Source: CAWKCE01 sp032127035
Lineage (GTDB): Bacteria; Actinomycetota; Actinomycetes; JAHEKZ01
Length of the DNA: 64,000 bases
Reading direction: 5' to 3'
Assembly (NCBI GenBank): GCA_963848085.1
Contig: CAWKCE010000005.1
Span: 62,001 to 126,000 of the forward strand
Within the stretch, counting starts at the first letter, position 1. Each line of letters starts with the position of its first letter. The notes beneath the pieces were generated by a model. That model was not told the origin of the DNA, did no database searches, and saw nothing but the letters and a program-made list of their open reading frames with translations. Shown in pieces: positions 1 through 11,723 of the stretch. The translations under genes and the position numbers were made by a program.

Positions 1-1257
<1,257 letters not shown>

Positions 1258-1267
1258 GAGTGCCTTC

Positions 1268-1495
1268 TCAGAGGCTCCAGCCCGCCCACCGGAGCCCGCC
1301 TTCGACGTACGGGTCGAACCCGGGCTCGGGCGGCGGCGCATCGTCGTGGGTCGTCACCTGGTCGTCCTCGCTCACCGGAGCTGGGAGCTGCCGGTACTTC
1401 CGTCGGCCCTCCGCCCGCGCGTCGGCCGCCACCTGTTCCCGGTCGGACTCCGATCGACCGACGTTCGTCGCCGCGTCGCCAGCCCGCAATGCCAT
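1268..1495 (-). CDS. Small hypothetical protein upstream of the mutase
   Basis: 75-residue, mostly hydrophilic protein that I do not recognise. It begins MALRAGDAATNVG, has an Asp/Glu/Arg-rich middle and ends with PPPEPGFDPYVEGGLRWAGW, a Pro/Trp/Gly-rich tail typical of short conserved actinobacterial proteins. No membrane segment or signal peptide is seen. Its TGA (1268-1270) overlaps the AGAAGG site used by the mutase gene, which argues that it is translated as the first gene of that operon. An in-frame ATG at 1531 would add 12 residues and overlap the divergent methyltransferase start; neither start has a clear ribosome-binding site. Confidence 0.55.
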   Translation of the reverse strand: MALRAGDAATNVGRSESDREQVAADARAEGRRKYRQLPAPVSEDDQVTTHDDAPPPEPGFDPYVEGGLRWAGWSL

Positions 1496-1529
1496 GGCAC
1501 CAGCATGTACCGCACGCCAGAATCCGTCC

Positions 1530-2366
1530 ATGCGGACCGATGACGAACCGACCGACGACGCCGTTGACCGGGTGCGGCGGCACTTCGACGCCGCCGTCGA
1601 AACCGAATGGGGCCGGCTGACGGACACCGTGGAGGGACGGGTGTCCTTCGAGGTCCACCGGCGGTTCCTCGAACGCTTCGTCCGGCCGGGCATGCACGTC
1701 CTGGAAATCGGCGCCGGGCCGGGTCGATTCACCAGCGAGCTGGCACTCTTGGGCGCCCAGATCGAGGTGACCGACCTGTCGGAGCCGCAGCTGGCGGCCA
1801 ACCGGGAACGCGCGGTCAGCGCCGGCTACGCGTCGGCCGTTTTGGGGTGGCACCTCGTCGACGTGCGAGACGTTTCGCAGTTTGACGACGCCAGCTTCGA
1901 CGCCGTGCTGGCGTACGGCGGCCCCCTGTCGTACGCCTTCGACCACGCCGAGCAGGCGCTGGCGGGTCTCCTGCGCGCCACCTCACCGACCGGTCATGTC
2001 GTGGCGTCGGTGATGTCGACACTAGGGGCCTATCGAGCGTTCCTGCCGGCCGTACTCGAGCTCAGCGACGAGGAGAACGCGCACATCCTGGCGACCGGTG
2101 ACTTGCGACGCTCACAGCCGGACGGACACGTCTGCCGGATGTTTCGATCCCGTGAGGTCGCCGAGCTGCTTGAAGCCGGTGGCGGAGAGCTTGTCGCCGT
2201 GAGCGCCAGCCACTGGACCTCACTGGACCATCCGGAGGCGGTCGCGCAGCTCGAACAGACGCCCGAGCGGTGGGCGCGCTACCTGGACGACGAGGTGGAG
2301 ATGGCGGCGGAGCCGGGTGCCGTCGACGGCGGCACGCACATCCTGTTCGCCGCCACCCCCCGCTGA
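1530..2366 (+). CDS. Class I SAM-dependent methyltransferase
   Basis: 278-residue soluble enzyme with a Rossmann methyltransferase core. Motif I (VLEIGAGPGRFT, residues 57-68) binds S-adenosylmethionine, followed by the acidic end of beta-2 (IEVTDLSEPQL) and a D-A-V-L-A-Y-G-G motif IV. The substrate cannot be told from sequence. ATG 1530 is preferred over upstream in-frame codons because the sequence before it (translation of 1260-1529) looks like the antisense of the small minus-strand gene. There is no Shine-Dalgarno; CAGAAT six nt upstream could be a leaderless -10. It is divergent from the mutase operon and convergent with the aminotransferase gene. Confidence 0.8.
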   Translation: MRTDDEPTDDAVDRVRRHFDAAVETEWGRLTDTVEGRVSFEVHRRFLERFVRPGMHVLEIGAGPGRFTSELALLGAQIEVTDLSEPQLAANRERAVSAGYASAVLGWHLVDVRDVSQFDDASFDAVLAYGGPLSYAFDHAEQALAGLLRATSPTGHVVASVMSTLGAYRAFLPAVLELSDEENAHILATGDLRRSQPDGHVCRMFRSREVAELLEAGGGELVAVSASHWTSLDHPEAVAQLEQTPERWARYLDDEVEMAAEPGAVDGGTHILFAATPR

Positions 2367-2401
2367 TCGGCGCGAGCGGGGGACCACAGGGAAGCCGATC
2401 A
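2364..2401. terminator. Possible bidirectional hairpin between convergent genes
   Basis: Perfect 8-bp arms TGATCGGC (2364-2371, including the methyltransferase stop) and GCCGATCA (2394-2401) enclose a 22-nt loop between two convergent genes. No T-run follows, so this is a weak call. Confidence 0.3.
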
Positions 2402-2427
2402 CGGGAAAGCGGTCAGGTCAGGGTGGG

Positions 2428-3846
2428 TCAGGCCTTGGCGAGGCGGTCCAAAGCGCCGGCCTTGACCTGCGCATCTGCGTCCTGCAGGGCGTCCCCCAGA
2501 ATACTGACGATGCGCGCCAGCGTCTCCCGGTCCGCGACCAGCGGCGGCGAGAGCTGAATGACCGGGTCTCCCCGGTCGTCCAGCCGGCACAGCAGACCGG
2601 CCTTGAACACCTGCGCGGTGAGCGTCTGGCGCAGCAGCCAGTCGGCCTCGTCGCCCTCGAAGGTCTGTTTGGTCGCCCGGTCCTTCACCAGCTCCAGCGC
2701 CCAGAAGTAACCCGTCCCGCGCACGTCCCCCACCAGGTCGACCGAGCGCAGCTCCTCCAGCATCTGGCCGAACGCCGGGCCGTTCTCCCGGACGTTCTCG
2801 AAGACCTTGTCCCGCTCGTACGCGTCGGCCACGGCCAGCCCGATCGCACAGGACACCGGGTGCCCGCTGTAGGTGGTGCCGTGCATGTAGTACGCCTCGC
2901 CGCTCACGAAGGGCGCGGCGACCCGGTCGTGAATGAGCACCCCACCCAGCGGTGCATGGGCTGCCGTGGCGCCCTTGGCGAAGATGATGAAGTCCGGCGT
3001 GTACCCGTAGGCGTTGGCCCCGTACCACTCGCCGATACGGCCAAACGCGCAGATCACCTCGTCGCTGGCGAGCAGAATCCCGTACTTGTCGCACAACGCC
3101 CGCAGCCCCTGCCAGTACCCCGGAGGCGGGGTAAAGCAGCCACCGGCGTTCTGCACGGGCTCGGCGATGACGATGGCGACCTGGTCTTCGCCCTCCTCGA
3201 TGATTACCTGTTCCATCTCGGCGAGCAGTGCCGCGGTCAGCGCCTCCGGGTCGTCGCCGGCCGGGTGACGGTATGCGTTGGTCTCGCTGACGTGACGCAC
3301 CGGGATCGCCATCGGCAGGAACGGCTCGGCCATGCTCTCGATGCCCGAGAAGGACAGCGCGGCCAGGCTGGTCCCGTGGTAGGCCGTCCGCCGCGCGATC
3401 GCCTTGGTGCGCTGCGGCTGGCCGTTGGCCGTGTGCCACTGCCGGGCCAGCTTCCACATCGCTTCGTTGGCCTCGGCACCACCGGTGGTGAAGAAGACCC
3501 GGTTGATGCCCTCGGGCGCGTAGGAGGCCAACCGCTCGGCCAGCTCGGCTGCACGCGGGTGGGCGACGGTCCAGGTCGAGGTGAACGCCAGCTCGGTCAT
3601 CTGGGCGGCGGACGCGGCCCCGATCTCCGCGCCGTAGTCGTGCCCGAGGTTCGAGCAGTACAGGCCGGACAGACCGTCGATGTACCGCTTGCCGTGGACG
3701 TCGATGACCTCGCAGCCCTCGCCCCGCACGAACACCGGCACGTCGGCGTCGTCGTAGTTCGACCAGTCGGTGAAGTTGAGGAGCAGGTGGTCCCGCACCT
3801 GCCGCTGCACAACTGCTGGGTCGACCGTGCTCCCGGGCCCGGACAT
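2428..3846 (-). CDS. Class III PLP-dependent aminotransferase (omega-amino acid:pyruvate type)
   Basis: 472-residue cytoplasmic transaminase of the class III family, which moves an amino group from an omega-amino acid or amine to pyruvate or another keto acid. The cofactor site is clear: TTGGAEANE phosphate-binding region, DEVICAFGR with the Asp that holds the pyridine nitrogen, and Lys291 in FIIFAKGATAA as the Schiff-base lysine. Length is normal. ATG 3846 was chosen because GAGGGG lies 6 nt upstream; a much longer reading frame to 4560 is only antisense of the acyl-CoA dehydrogenase. The gene is divergent from that dehydrogenase and shares an 81-bp promoter region containing a palindromic operator. 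The exact donor (beta-alanine, GABA, taurine, a diamine) cannot be assigned. Confidence 0.9.
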   Translation of the reverse strand: MSGPGSTVDPAVVQRQVRDHLLLNFTDWSNYDDADVPVFVRGEGCEVIDVHGKRYIDGLSGLYCSNLGHDYGAEIGAASAAQMTELAFTSTWTVAHPRAAELAERLASYAPEGINRVFFTTGGAEANEAMWKLARQWHTANGQPQRTKAIARRTAYHGTSLAALSFSGIESMAEPFLPMAIPVRHVSETNAYRHPAGDDPEALTAALLAEMEQVIIEEGEDQVAIVIAEPVQNAGGCFTPPPGYWQGLRALCDKYGILLASDEVICAFGRIGEWYGANAYGYTPDFIIFAKGATAAHAPLGGVLIHDRVAAPFVSGEAYYMHGTTYSGHPVSCAIGLAVADAYERDKVFENVRENGPAFGQMLEELRSVDLVGDVRGTGYFWALELVKDRATKQTFEGDEADWLLRQTLTAQVFKAGLLCRLDDRGDPVIQLSPPLVADRETLARIVSILGDALQDADAQVKAGALDRLAKA

Positions 3847-3882
3847 CTGATGCCCCTCTCGGAGGGCCGGTTGACCCTCAGT

Positions 3883-3896
3883 TGAATGATCAGTCA
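3883..3896. promoter_or_regulatory. Near-palindromic operator, TetR-like (site A)
   Basis: TGAATGATCAGTCA is a 14-bp near-palindrome (12 of 14 positions) in the divergent promoter between the aminotransferase and acyl-CoA dehydrogenase genes. The same motif occurs at 20096-20109. Size and symmetry fit a TetR-family dimer; no TetR gene is in the window. Confidence 0.5.
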
Positions 3897-3927
3897 GGAT
3901 AGCCGGGCACACCCAGGAGGAGAAGGC

Positions 3928-5103
3928 ATGTCCCTCGACCGGATGCTGTCGGACGATGAGCGTGAGGTCCAGCAGCGCGCCCGCACGTTCGTCGACGAAG
4001 TCCTGATTCCCCTCGAGGTGACCGCCGAGCTGGCGGGAGGCCCACTTCCCGAGGCCGACATCGCCCACGTGCGCGCACGTGCACGAGAGCTCGAGCTCGT
4101 CGGAGGCATGTACCCCCGCGAGTTCGGGGGCCAGGGCTGGACGACGGCCCAGTGGTACCTGGCCGAGGAACAGTACGGCCGCTCCACCAACGCCATCAGC
4201 TGGTACATGCCAGGTGCGTACAACGTGTGGAAGGCCGCCTCCCCCTCGCTTCAGGACAAGTGGATGCGGCCGGCGCTGCGCGGCGAGCTCCACGACGCCT
4301 ACGCGGTGACCGAGGCCCAGGCCGGGTCCGACCCTTCGGGGATGACCACGACTGCGGAACGCCGGGCTGACGGCAGCTACGTGATCAACGGCGAGAAGTG
4401 GTTCGTCACGTTCGGTGACGTCGCCGCGGTGATCATCGTCGTTGCCTACGTCGTCGACGGCGAGCGCAGGCTCCCCACCTTGTTCGCCGTCCCCTCGGAC
4501 GCCGACGGCATCGTCGCCGTCGATGACCCCCCGTTCACCCACAACTACGCACACGGCCATCCCACGCTTCAGTTCCGCGACGTCGTGGTGGGCGAGTCAG
4601 ACATCATCGGCGGCGTCGGCGCGGGCGACGACCTGCAGCGAACCTGGTTCACCGAGGAGCGGCTAGGGATCGCGGCCCGGTGCAATGGCGCGATGGGGAG
4701 ACTCCTCACCGAGGCGGTCGACTGGACCAGCCACCGCGAGCAGGGTGGCGCCCGGCTCATCGACCACCAGGGTGTGTCCTTCCCGCTGGCGGACTCCGCA
4801 GCCGACGCCGCCGCGGCCCGGTTGCTGGCGTTCGACGTCGCGCGCATGAAGGACGACGGAGCCGACCCCAAGCTCATCCACGGCCGCGCATCCATGGCCA
4901 AGCTGTTCAGCTCCGAGGCGGCCAACCGGTGCGCTGACCGCGTCGTCCAGGTCTTCGGAGGACGTGGCTACATCCGGACCAACGTCGCCGAACGGTTCTG
5001 GCGTGAGCTCCGGGTGGACCGCATCTGGGAGGGCACCAGCGAGATCCAGCGGATCATCGTCGCCCGCAGCCTCGAGCGTCGCGGCGTCGCGGCCATGCTC
5101 TGA
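3928..5103 (+). CDS. Acyl-CoA dehydrogenase
   Basis: 391-residue FAD flavoprotein that oxidises an acyl-CoA to its 2-enoyl-CoA, passing electrons to ETF. Seen: the AYAVTEAQAGSDPSG signature of the beta-domain, the GEKWFVTFGDVA flavin region, GGRGYI, and WEGTSEIQR where Glu368 sits at the usual catalytic-base position. ATG 3928 follows an AGGAGGAGAAGG stretch (3915-3926); earlier in-frame codons back to 3886 lie inside the operator region. The acyl-CoA synthetase follows 47 nt later, so the two probably form one transcript that activates and then oxidises an organic acid. Chain-length preference is not evident. Confidence 0.92.
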   Translation: MSLDRMLSDDEREVQQRARTFVDEVLIPLEVTAELAGGPLPEADIAHVRARARELELVGGMYPREFGGQGWTTAQWYLAEEQYGRSTNAISWYMPGAYNVWKAASPSLQDKWMRPALRGELHDAYAVTEAQAGSDPSGMTTTAERRADGSYVINGEKWFVTFGDVAAVIIVVAYVVDGERRLPTLFAVPSDADGIVAVDDPPFTHNYAHGHPTLQFRDVVVGESDIIGGVGAGDDLQRTWFTEERLGIAARCNGAMGRLLTEAVDWTSHREQGGARLIDHQGVSFPLADSAADAAAARLLAFDVARMKDDGADPKLIHGRASMAKLFSSEAANRCADRVVQVFGGRGYIRTNVAERFWRELRVDRIWEGTSEIQRIIVARSLERRGVAAML

Positions 5104-5150
5104 CCGGGCGACGCCGCCCCTCCCCTGCCGGAACCAGGAAGACTCCTCCC

Positions 5151-7187
5151 ATGGACCTGTCACGGCTGCTGGCGCCGACGTCGGTCGCCGTCGTGGGGGC
5201 GACCGACCGGCCGGGAAGCTATGGCCGCGCCGCGGTGGCGAACCTGGTCCAGGCCGCCTTCCCCGGTCGGCTCGTCGGGGTGAACCCGCGACGCGACGAC
5301 GTGCTCGGGGTGCCGTGCGTGCCCACACTTGCCGACCTCGACCAGCCCGTGGACGCGGTTGTGATCGCCACCCCCGCGGACACCGTCGCCGAGCTCCTCG
5401 ACACCGCCGGCGCACTGGGCTGCGGCGGCGCGGTGGTGTTCGCCGCCGAGTTTGCCGAAACTGGGCGCCACGACCGCCAGGCCGCACTCGTCGCCGCTGC
5501 CGAACGCCACCAGCTGCCCGTGATCGGCCCCAACGGCAACGGGATTGTCGCGGTCCACCACCGGGCACCGCTGTGGGGGGACGGCGTCGACCTGGGGCGT
5601 CCAGGACCGGTCGCCCTCGTCAGCCAGAGCGGGAACCTCGGAGTGGTCGCGCTCGCGTCCAGACGAGGGCTGGACTGGCACACCGTCGTGTCCGTCGGGA
5701 ACAGCGCCGTCGTGGACGCCGCAGCCGTACTTACGCACCTGGCCGGCACCGACGGCGTCCGGTCGGCCGCCCTCTACCTGGAGGAAGACGCCGACGGCGC
5801 GAAGTGGGCAGATGCGTTCGCCCACTGTGCCGACAACGATGTCCGGGTGGCGGTGCTCAAGGCCGGCCACAGCTCGGCCGGCGCGGCTGCAGGCGGCGCC
5901 CACACCGCCGCGGTTGCCGGCGACCACCGGGTGTTCGCGGCGCTGGTCCGGGAGGCGGGCGGAGCCTGGTGCCACGACCCGCACGAGCTCCTCGAGACCG
6001 CCAAGCTGCTGGCCGGGCCGGCCCCGACCGGTGCCGGTGGGCTGGCCGTCGTGACGTGCTCCGGTGGCGACGCGGTGACCGCGGCCGACGAGGCGGAGCG
6101 GCTCGGCGTGCGGTTGGGGAACCTGACCGACGACACCGTCGACCGGCTCCGCGAGCTGCTGCCCGACGGGGTGGTGGTGACGAACCCGCTGGACCACACC
6201 AACGCGCTCTGGGACGACACCGCCCGACTGCGGACCCTCATCGAGACCATCGCCGACGACCAGGACGTCAACCAGGTGCTCTACGTGCAGGACACGCCGC
6301 ACGACCTGGATGAGGTCGCTGCCGCGGAGTGGGCGGGGACCAGGGACGGGATCGTCCAGGCCCGGACCACCGCGCCCCGGGCCGTGGTGAGCGCACTGCC
6401 GGAGCTGATGCCCGAGGACGTGGCGGAGTCGCTGACCGAGCGGGGCGTGACGCCTCTGCTCGGAGTCACCGCCGCCCTCCAGGCGCTGCGTGCGAACGCC
6501 GCCGTCCCGGCCGACTCCGGCCGGCTGCGTGCCATCTGCGCCGCCGCGGGCGCGTCACCCACACCCGGGGGCTGGCTGTCCGAGCACGACGCCAAGGCGC
6601 TCGTGGCCGGCCATGGAGTCACGGTCCCCCGGGGCGGGGCGGCTGACTCCGCCGCGCGAGCTGTGGCAGTCGCCGCGCGCCTCGGCGGCCCGGTGGCGGT
6701 CAAGCTCAGCCACCCCGACGTCCAGCACAAGAGCGACCGCGGCGGTCTGGAGCTGGGGCTCACCGACGCGGTCGCGATAAGCGCCGCGGCAGACCGGATG
6801 CTCGCCCTCGAGCCCGGAGCCCAGGTGCTGGTCGAGGAGATGGGGGCGGCTGGGATCGAGCTGCTCGTGTCGGTGAGTCGCGACGGCGTCGTCCCGCACC
6901 TGGTCGTCGGGATCGGCGGGATCTGGACCGAGCTGCTCGACGACGTCGTGATTGTGCCGCTGCCGGTCGACCGGCAGCGGGTGCGGGATGCGTTCCTCGC
7001 CCTGCGCGGCTCGGCCCTGCTGACCGGAGCGAGGGGGCAGGCCGCGGTGGATCTCGATGCGCTCGCCGACCTGGCGGTAGCCGCTTCCGGGGCCTTCCTG
7101 TCCGAGAACCTGACACTGGTGGAGCTCAACCCCGTGATCGCGACCTCCGACGGCGCAGTGGCGGTGGACGCGGTCGTCCGCCGCTGA
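5151..7187 (+). CDS. ADP-forming acyl-CoA synthetase (acetate--CoA ligase family), single chain
   Basis: 678-residue fusion of the alpha and beta parts of NDP-forming acyl-CoA synthetases: CoA-binding Rossmann domain (VAVVGATDRPGSYG near residue 12), succinyl-CoA-ligase-like flavodoxin domain (VALVSQSGNLG), and a C-terminal ATP-grasp part (VAVKLSHPDVQHKSD; LVEEMGAAGIELLVSVSRDG). His251 in GGAHTAAVAGD fits the conserved His region of the family. It interconverts an acyl-CoA plus ADP and phosphate with the free acid plus ATP. AGGAAG precedes ATG 5151. It follows the acyl-CoA dehydrogenase, so a medium- or branched-chain acid is as likely as acetate. Confidence 0.88.
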   Translation: MDLSRLLAPTSVAVVGATDRPGSYGRAAVANLVQAAFPGRLVGVNPRRDDVLGVPCVPTLADLDQPVDAVVIATPADTVAELLDTAGALGCGGAVVFAAEFAETGRHDRQAALVAAAERHQLPVIGPNGNGIVAVHHRAPLWGDGVDLGRPGPVALVSQSGNLGVVALASRRGLDWHTVVSVGNSAVVDAAAVLTHLAGTDGVRSAALYLEEDADGAKWADAFAHCADNDVRVAVLKAGHSSAGAAAGGAHTAAVAGDHRVFAALVREAGGAWCHDPHELLETAKLLAGPAPTGAGGLAVVTCSGGDAVTAADEAERLGVRLGNLTDDTVDRLRELLPDGVVVTNPLDHTNALWDDTARLRTLIETIADDQDVNQVLYVQDTPHDLDEVAAAEWAGTRDGIVQARTTAPRAVVSALPELMPEDVAESLTERGVTPLLGVTAALQALRANAAVPADSGRLRAICAAAGASPTPGGWLSEHDAKALVAGHGVTVPRGGAADSAARAVAVAARLGGPVAVKLSHPDVQHKSDRGGLELGLTDAVAISAAADRMLALEPGAQVLVEEMGAAGIELLVSVSRDGVVPHLVVGIGGIWTELLDDVVIVPLPVDRQRVRDAFLALRGSALLTGARGQAAVDLDALADLAVAASGAFLSENLTLVELNPVIATSDGAVAVDAVVRR

Positions 7188-7275
7188 ACCGTCCGGCGGT
7201 CACCGAGGGATTCCGCCCGAGTCGGCCGCGGTCCCACCTCGCGACGCCCGGCGCGCGGGGCACCAGAGGCGCGGA

Positions 7276-7281
7276 TAGCAT
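7276..7281 (+). promoter_or_regulatory. Candidate -10 element of the sdh operon
   Basis: TAGCAT in the 145-bp gap before sdhC fits the actinobacterial TANNNT -10 pattern. It would start transcription at about 7287, about 46 nt before the sdhC GTG. No convincing -35 is seen. An ATG at 7286 directly at the predicted transcript start opens a 21-codon frame (7286-7351) that overlaps the sdhC start; it may be chance. Confidence 0.3.
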
Positions 7282-7332
7282 CGGGATGACCCACCACGAC
7301 ATCACCGACCTCACCGAGCCCCGGAGGACCAG

Positions 7333-7728
7333 GTGCCCACCGCACCCGTAGGAACGCTCTACCGCGGTCGGGAAGGCATGTGGTCCTGGGTCGCCCAGCG
7401 CATCACAGGCGCCCTCACCTTCTTCTTCCTGTTCGCCCACGTCCTCGACACCGCGCTCGTCCGGGTGTCGCCAGAGGCCTACGACACAGTGATCGCGTCG
7501 TACAAGACGCCGATCGTCAACCTGATGGAGGTAGGCCTCGTCGGTGCCGTTCTCTACCACGCGCTCAACGGGCTGCGAGTGATCGCCGTGGACTTCTGGG
7601 CGAAGGGTCCGCGCTACCACAAGCAGATGCTGTGGTCGCTCGTCGCGGTCTGGCTCCTGCTGATGGTCCCCGGCGTGTACTTCATGCTCCAGCACACGTT
7701 CCTCGAGATCTTCGGCAGCACCTCATGA
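7333..7728 (+). CDS. sdhC: Succinate dehydrogenase cytochrome b556 subunit
   Basis: 131-residue integral membrane protein with three hydrophobic helices, one of the two membrane anchors of succinate dehydrogenase (complex II) that carry heme b and the quinone site. The pattern MWSWVAQRITG, FFFLFAHVLDTALV and YHALNGLRV is typical of actinobacterial SdhC, with His residues suited to heme ligation. GTG 7333 has GGAGG at 7323-7327. It is the first gene of sdhCDAB; its TGA overlaps the sdhD ATG. Confidence 0.93.
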   Translation: MPTAPVGTLYRGREGMWSWVAQRITGALTFFFLFAHVLDTALVRVSPEAYDTVIASYKTPIVNLMEVGLVGAVLYHALNGLRVIAVDFWAKGPRYHKQMLWSLVAVWLLLMVPGVYFMLQHTFLEIFGSTS

Positions 7729-8135
7729 GCGCCCTTGACCTCCAGGCCCCAGGTTCGCGGCGCAGCTTCGGGTCCAGTGGCCGGTCCAACTTCGAGCTGT
7801 ACTCCTGGCTGTTCATGAGGATCTCCGGAGTGGTGCTGCTGTTCCTCGTTCTCGGACACCTGCTGATCATGAACGTGCTCGACGGCGGAGTGCAGCGCAT
7901 CAACTTCGCGTTCGTGGCTGGACGGTGGGCGTCACCGTTCTGGCAGGTCTGGGACCTCCTCATGCTCTGGCTGGCCCAGCTGCACGGGGCCAACGGGCTG
8001 CGCACGATCATCAACGACTACGCCGAACGCGACATGTCCCGGTTGTTGCTGAAGGCCGCCCTGTACTCGTCGATGGTCCTGGTCCTGGTCACCGGAACCC
8101 TGGTGATCTTCACCTTTGACCCGAACATCGGCTGA
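7725..8135 (+). CDS. sdhD: Succinate dehydrogenase hydrophobic membrane anchor subunit
   Basis: 136-residue second membrane anchor of complex II with three predicted helices (starting at SWLFMRISGVVLLFLVLGH, WDLLMLWLAQLHGANGL and the C-terminal hydrophobic stretch). HGANGLRTIINDY is the usual SdhD motif near the heme and quinone pocket. The ATG overlaps the sdhC stop by 4 nt (ATGA), indicating translational coupling. A longer in-frame reading from 7380 is antisense-like and was rejected. Confidence 0.93.
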   Translation: MSALDLQAPGSRRSFGSSGRSNFELYSWLFMRISGVVLLFLVLGHLLIMNVLDGGVQRINFAFVAGRWASPFWQVWDLLMLWLAQLHGANGLRTIINDYAERDMSRLLLKAALYSSMVLVLVTGTLVIFTFDPNIG

Positions 8136-8146
8136 GGGGCAGCACC

Positions 8147-9891
<1,745 letters not shown>

Positions 9892-9892
<1 letters not shown>

Positions 9893-10638
9893 TGACTGAC
9901 ACGCTGCCGGAGTCCCCAACGGCGCCCCAGCGGCGCTCTGTCACGCTTCGGATCCGACGTTTCAACCCCGAGCAGGACAGCGAGCCGTACTGGCACGACT
10001 ACGTGGTCGAGTCGCTGCCTACCGACCGCGTGCTCGACGCGCTGAACAAGATCAAATGGGAGCAGGACGGCACGCTGACGTACCGCCGGTCGTGCGCCCA
10101 CGGGATCTGCGGTTCGGACGCCATGCGCATCAACGGCCGCAACCGGCTGGCGTGCAAAACCCTTCTCAAGGACCTGGGCATGGGGTCGGCGATCGTGGTG
10201 GAGGCGATCAAGGGACTCCCGCTGGAGAAGGACCTCGTCGTCGACATGGAGCCCTTCTTCGCCGCGTTCCGGGACGTGAAGCCCTTCTTGGTCGCCGATG
10301 GCGCAGAGCCCACCCGCGAGCGACGGCAGTCGCAGGCCGAGCGGGAGCGGTTCGACGACACCACCAAGTGTGTCCTGTGCGCGGCCTGCACCACGTCATG
10401 TCCAGTGTTCTGGAACGACGACCAGTACTTCGGCCCGGCCGCCATCGTCAACGCGCACCGTTTCATCTTCGACAGCCGGGACGACGGCGCCGCGCTGCGG
10501 CTGGACATCCTGAACGACAAGGAGGGTGTGTGGCGCTGCCGCACCACTTTCAACTGCACCGACGCCTGTCCCCGCGGCATTGAGGTGACCAAGGCCATCC
10601 AGGAGGTCAAGCGGGCACTCATCACCCGCCGCGTCTGA
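9892..10638 (+). CDS. sdhB: Succinate dehydrogenase iron-sulfur subunit
   Basis: 248-residue electron-transfer subunit. Three cluster-binding sets are visible: SCAHGICGSDAMRING with a later Cys (2Fe-2S), CVLCAACTTSCP (4Fe-4S) and CRTTFNCTDACPRGIEV (3Fe-4S/4Fe-4S ligands). Electrons pass from FAD in SdhA through these to quinone in SdhCD. Last gene of the operon; the next gene begins 29 nt later on its own promoter. Confidence 0.97.
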
Positions 10639-10652
10639 CCGGGGAGTCCGGG

Positions 10653-10658
10653 TAGGCT
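10653..10658 (+). promoter_or_regulatory. Candidate -10 of the DD-carboxypeptidase gene
   Basis: TAGGCT nine nt upstream of ATG 10668, with no Shine-Dalgarno between; it fits a leaderless or near-leaderless start. Confidence 0.35.
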
Positions 10659-10667
10659 GCCGCCGTC

Positions 10668-11723
10668 ATGCGTCGCGTCCCGCCGATCCTCCTCGCCGTC
10701 GCCCTGGCGCTTCCACTGGGAGCGGGGGCGGCACGCGCCGACGAACCCGTCGCCGCCCCCGTCGTCGCGGCGAAGTCCTGGCTGGTCGCCGACCTCACGA
10801 CGGGCACGATCCTGGCCGCCAAGCGACCACACCGGCAGCTCCCGCCGGCGAGCACCCTCAAGACGCTCACCGCGGTCACGCTGCTGCAGCGGCTCGTCAA
10901 GTCGCGCGAGTACCACGCGCAGTGGGAGGACGCCGCCGTCGAGGGAAGTGCCGTCGGCATCGTGCCCGACGCCACCTACACGGTGGACGAGCTCTTCTAC
11001 GGAATGATGCTGCCCAGCGGCAACGACGCCGCGCATGCGCTCGCCAACGCCGCTGGCGGAATGCGCAAGACCGTACGGATGATGCGCGACGAGGCACAGG
11101 GCCTCGGAGCGGCGGACACCGTCGTCCGCAACCCCAGCGGCCTGGACGCCCCCGGCCAGGTGTCCTCCGCGTACGACCTGGCGCTGTTCGCCAAGGCGGG
11201 ACTGGCGCGACGTGACTTCCGCAGGTACGTGTCGACGGTCACCGTGGCGTTCCCGGCGGAGATGCCCCGGCGGGCCGGGAAGGAACGAAACACCTTCCAG
11301 ATCTACAACCAGAACCCCTTGCTCCTGCACGGCTACCGTGGCGTGGTTGGCGTGAAGACTGGCTACACCACGTTGGCGGGTCGTACCTTCGTCGGTGCTG
11401 CCCAGCGGGGGGACCATCTGCTCGTCGTCACGATCATGGCCAGCCAGGAGTCCACGGAGCTCGCGGCGCAGCGGCTGCTGGACTGGGGCTTCGCCCACCT
11501 TGACCAGCCGCCCCAGGGGTTCCTCGTCGGAGCAGCGAAAGGGGAACGGCCGGTCGCCCTAGCAGGTGTGAGCGGTTCGTCCGTGGCGACCGATGCCGCA
11601 CCCAGCACGTCCGGGGCCGACCTCGGCCTCGGCCTGCCGGCGGCGCTTGCGGTGGCGCTGTTGACCGCCGTCGTCCTGTTCACCGGTGCTCTCGGGGTGC
11701 GCGGCTACCGATCGCGCGACTAG
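10668..11723 (+). CDS. D-alanyl-D-alanine carboxypeptidase (PBP5-like, S11 family)
   Basis: 351-residue exported serine peptidase that trims the terminal D-Ala from peptidoglycan stem peptides. N-terminal signal peptide (about 24 residues, ending near GAGAARADEP), active-site S62-x-x-K65 (STLK), S117-G-N, and K230-T-G, then a C-terminal membrane anchor (LAVALLTAVVLFTGALGV) with a positively charged end. This is the complete S11 triad in correct order. It is convergent with the YihY gene: the two stop codons share the tetranucleotide CTAG, leaving no room for a terminator. Confidence 0.93.
   Translation: MRRVPPILLAVALALPLGAGAARADEPVAAPVVAAKSWLVADLTTGTILAAKRPHRQLPPASTLKTLTAVTLLQRLVKSREYHAQWEDAAVEGSAVGIVPDATYTVDELFYGMMLPSGNDAAHALANAAGGMRKTVRMMRDEAQGLGAADTVVRNPSGLDAPGQVSSAYDLALFAKAGLARRDFRRYVSTVTVAFPAEMPRRAGKERNTFQIYNQNPLLLHGYRGVVGVKTGYTTLAGRTFVGAAQRGDHLLVVTIMASQESTELAAQRLLDWGFAHLDQPPQGFLVGAAKGERPVALAGVSGSSVATDAAPSTSGADLGLGLPAALAVALLTAVVLFTGALGVRGYRSRD

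Noticed and set aside
2317..3885. 522-codon open frame on the plus strand across the aminotransferase gene
   Set aside because: Antisense of a clear class III aminotransferase; composition is Arg/Gly/Val/His-rich with no domain, as expected from high-GC codon bias.
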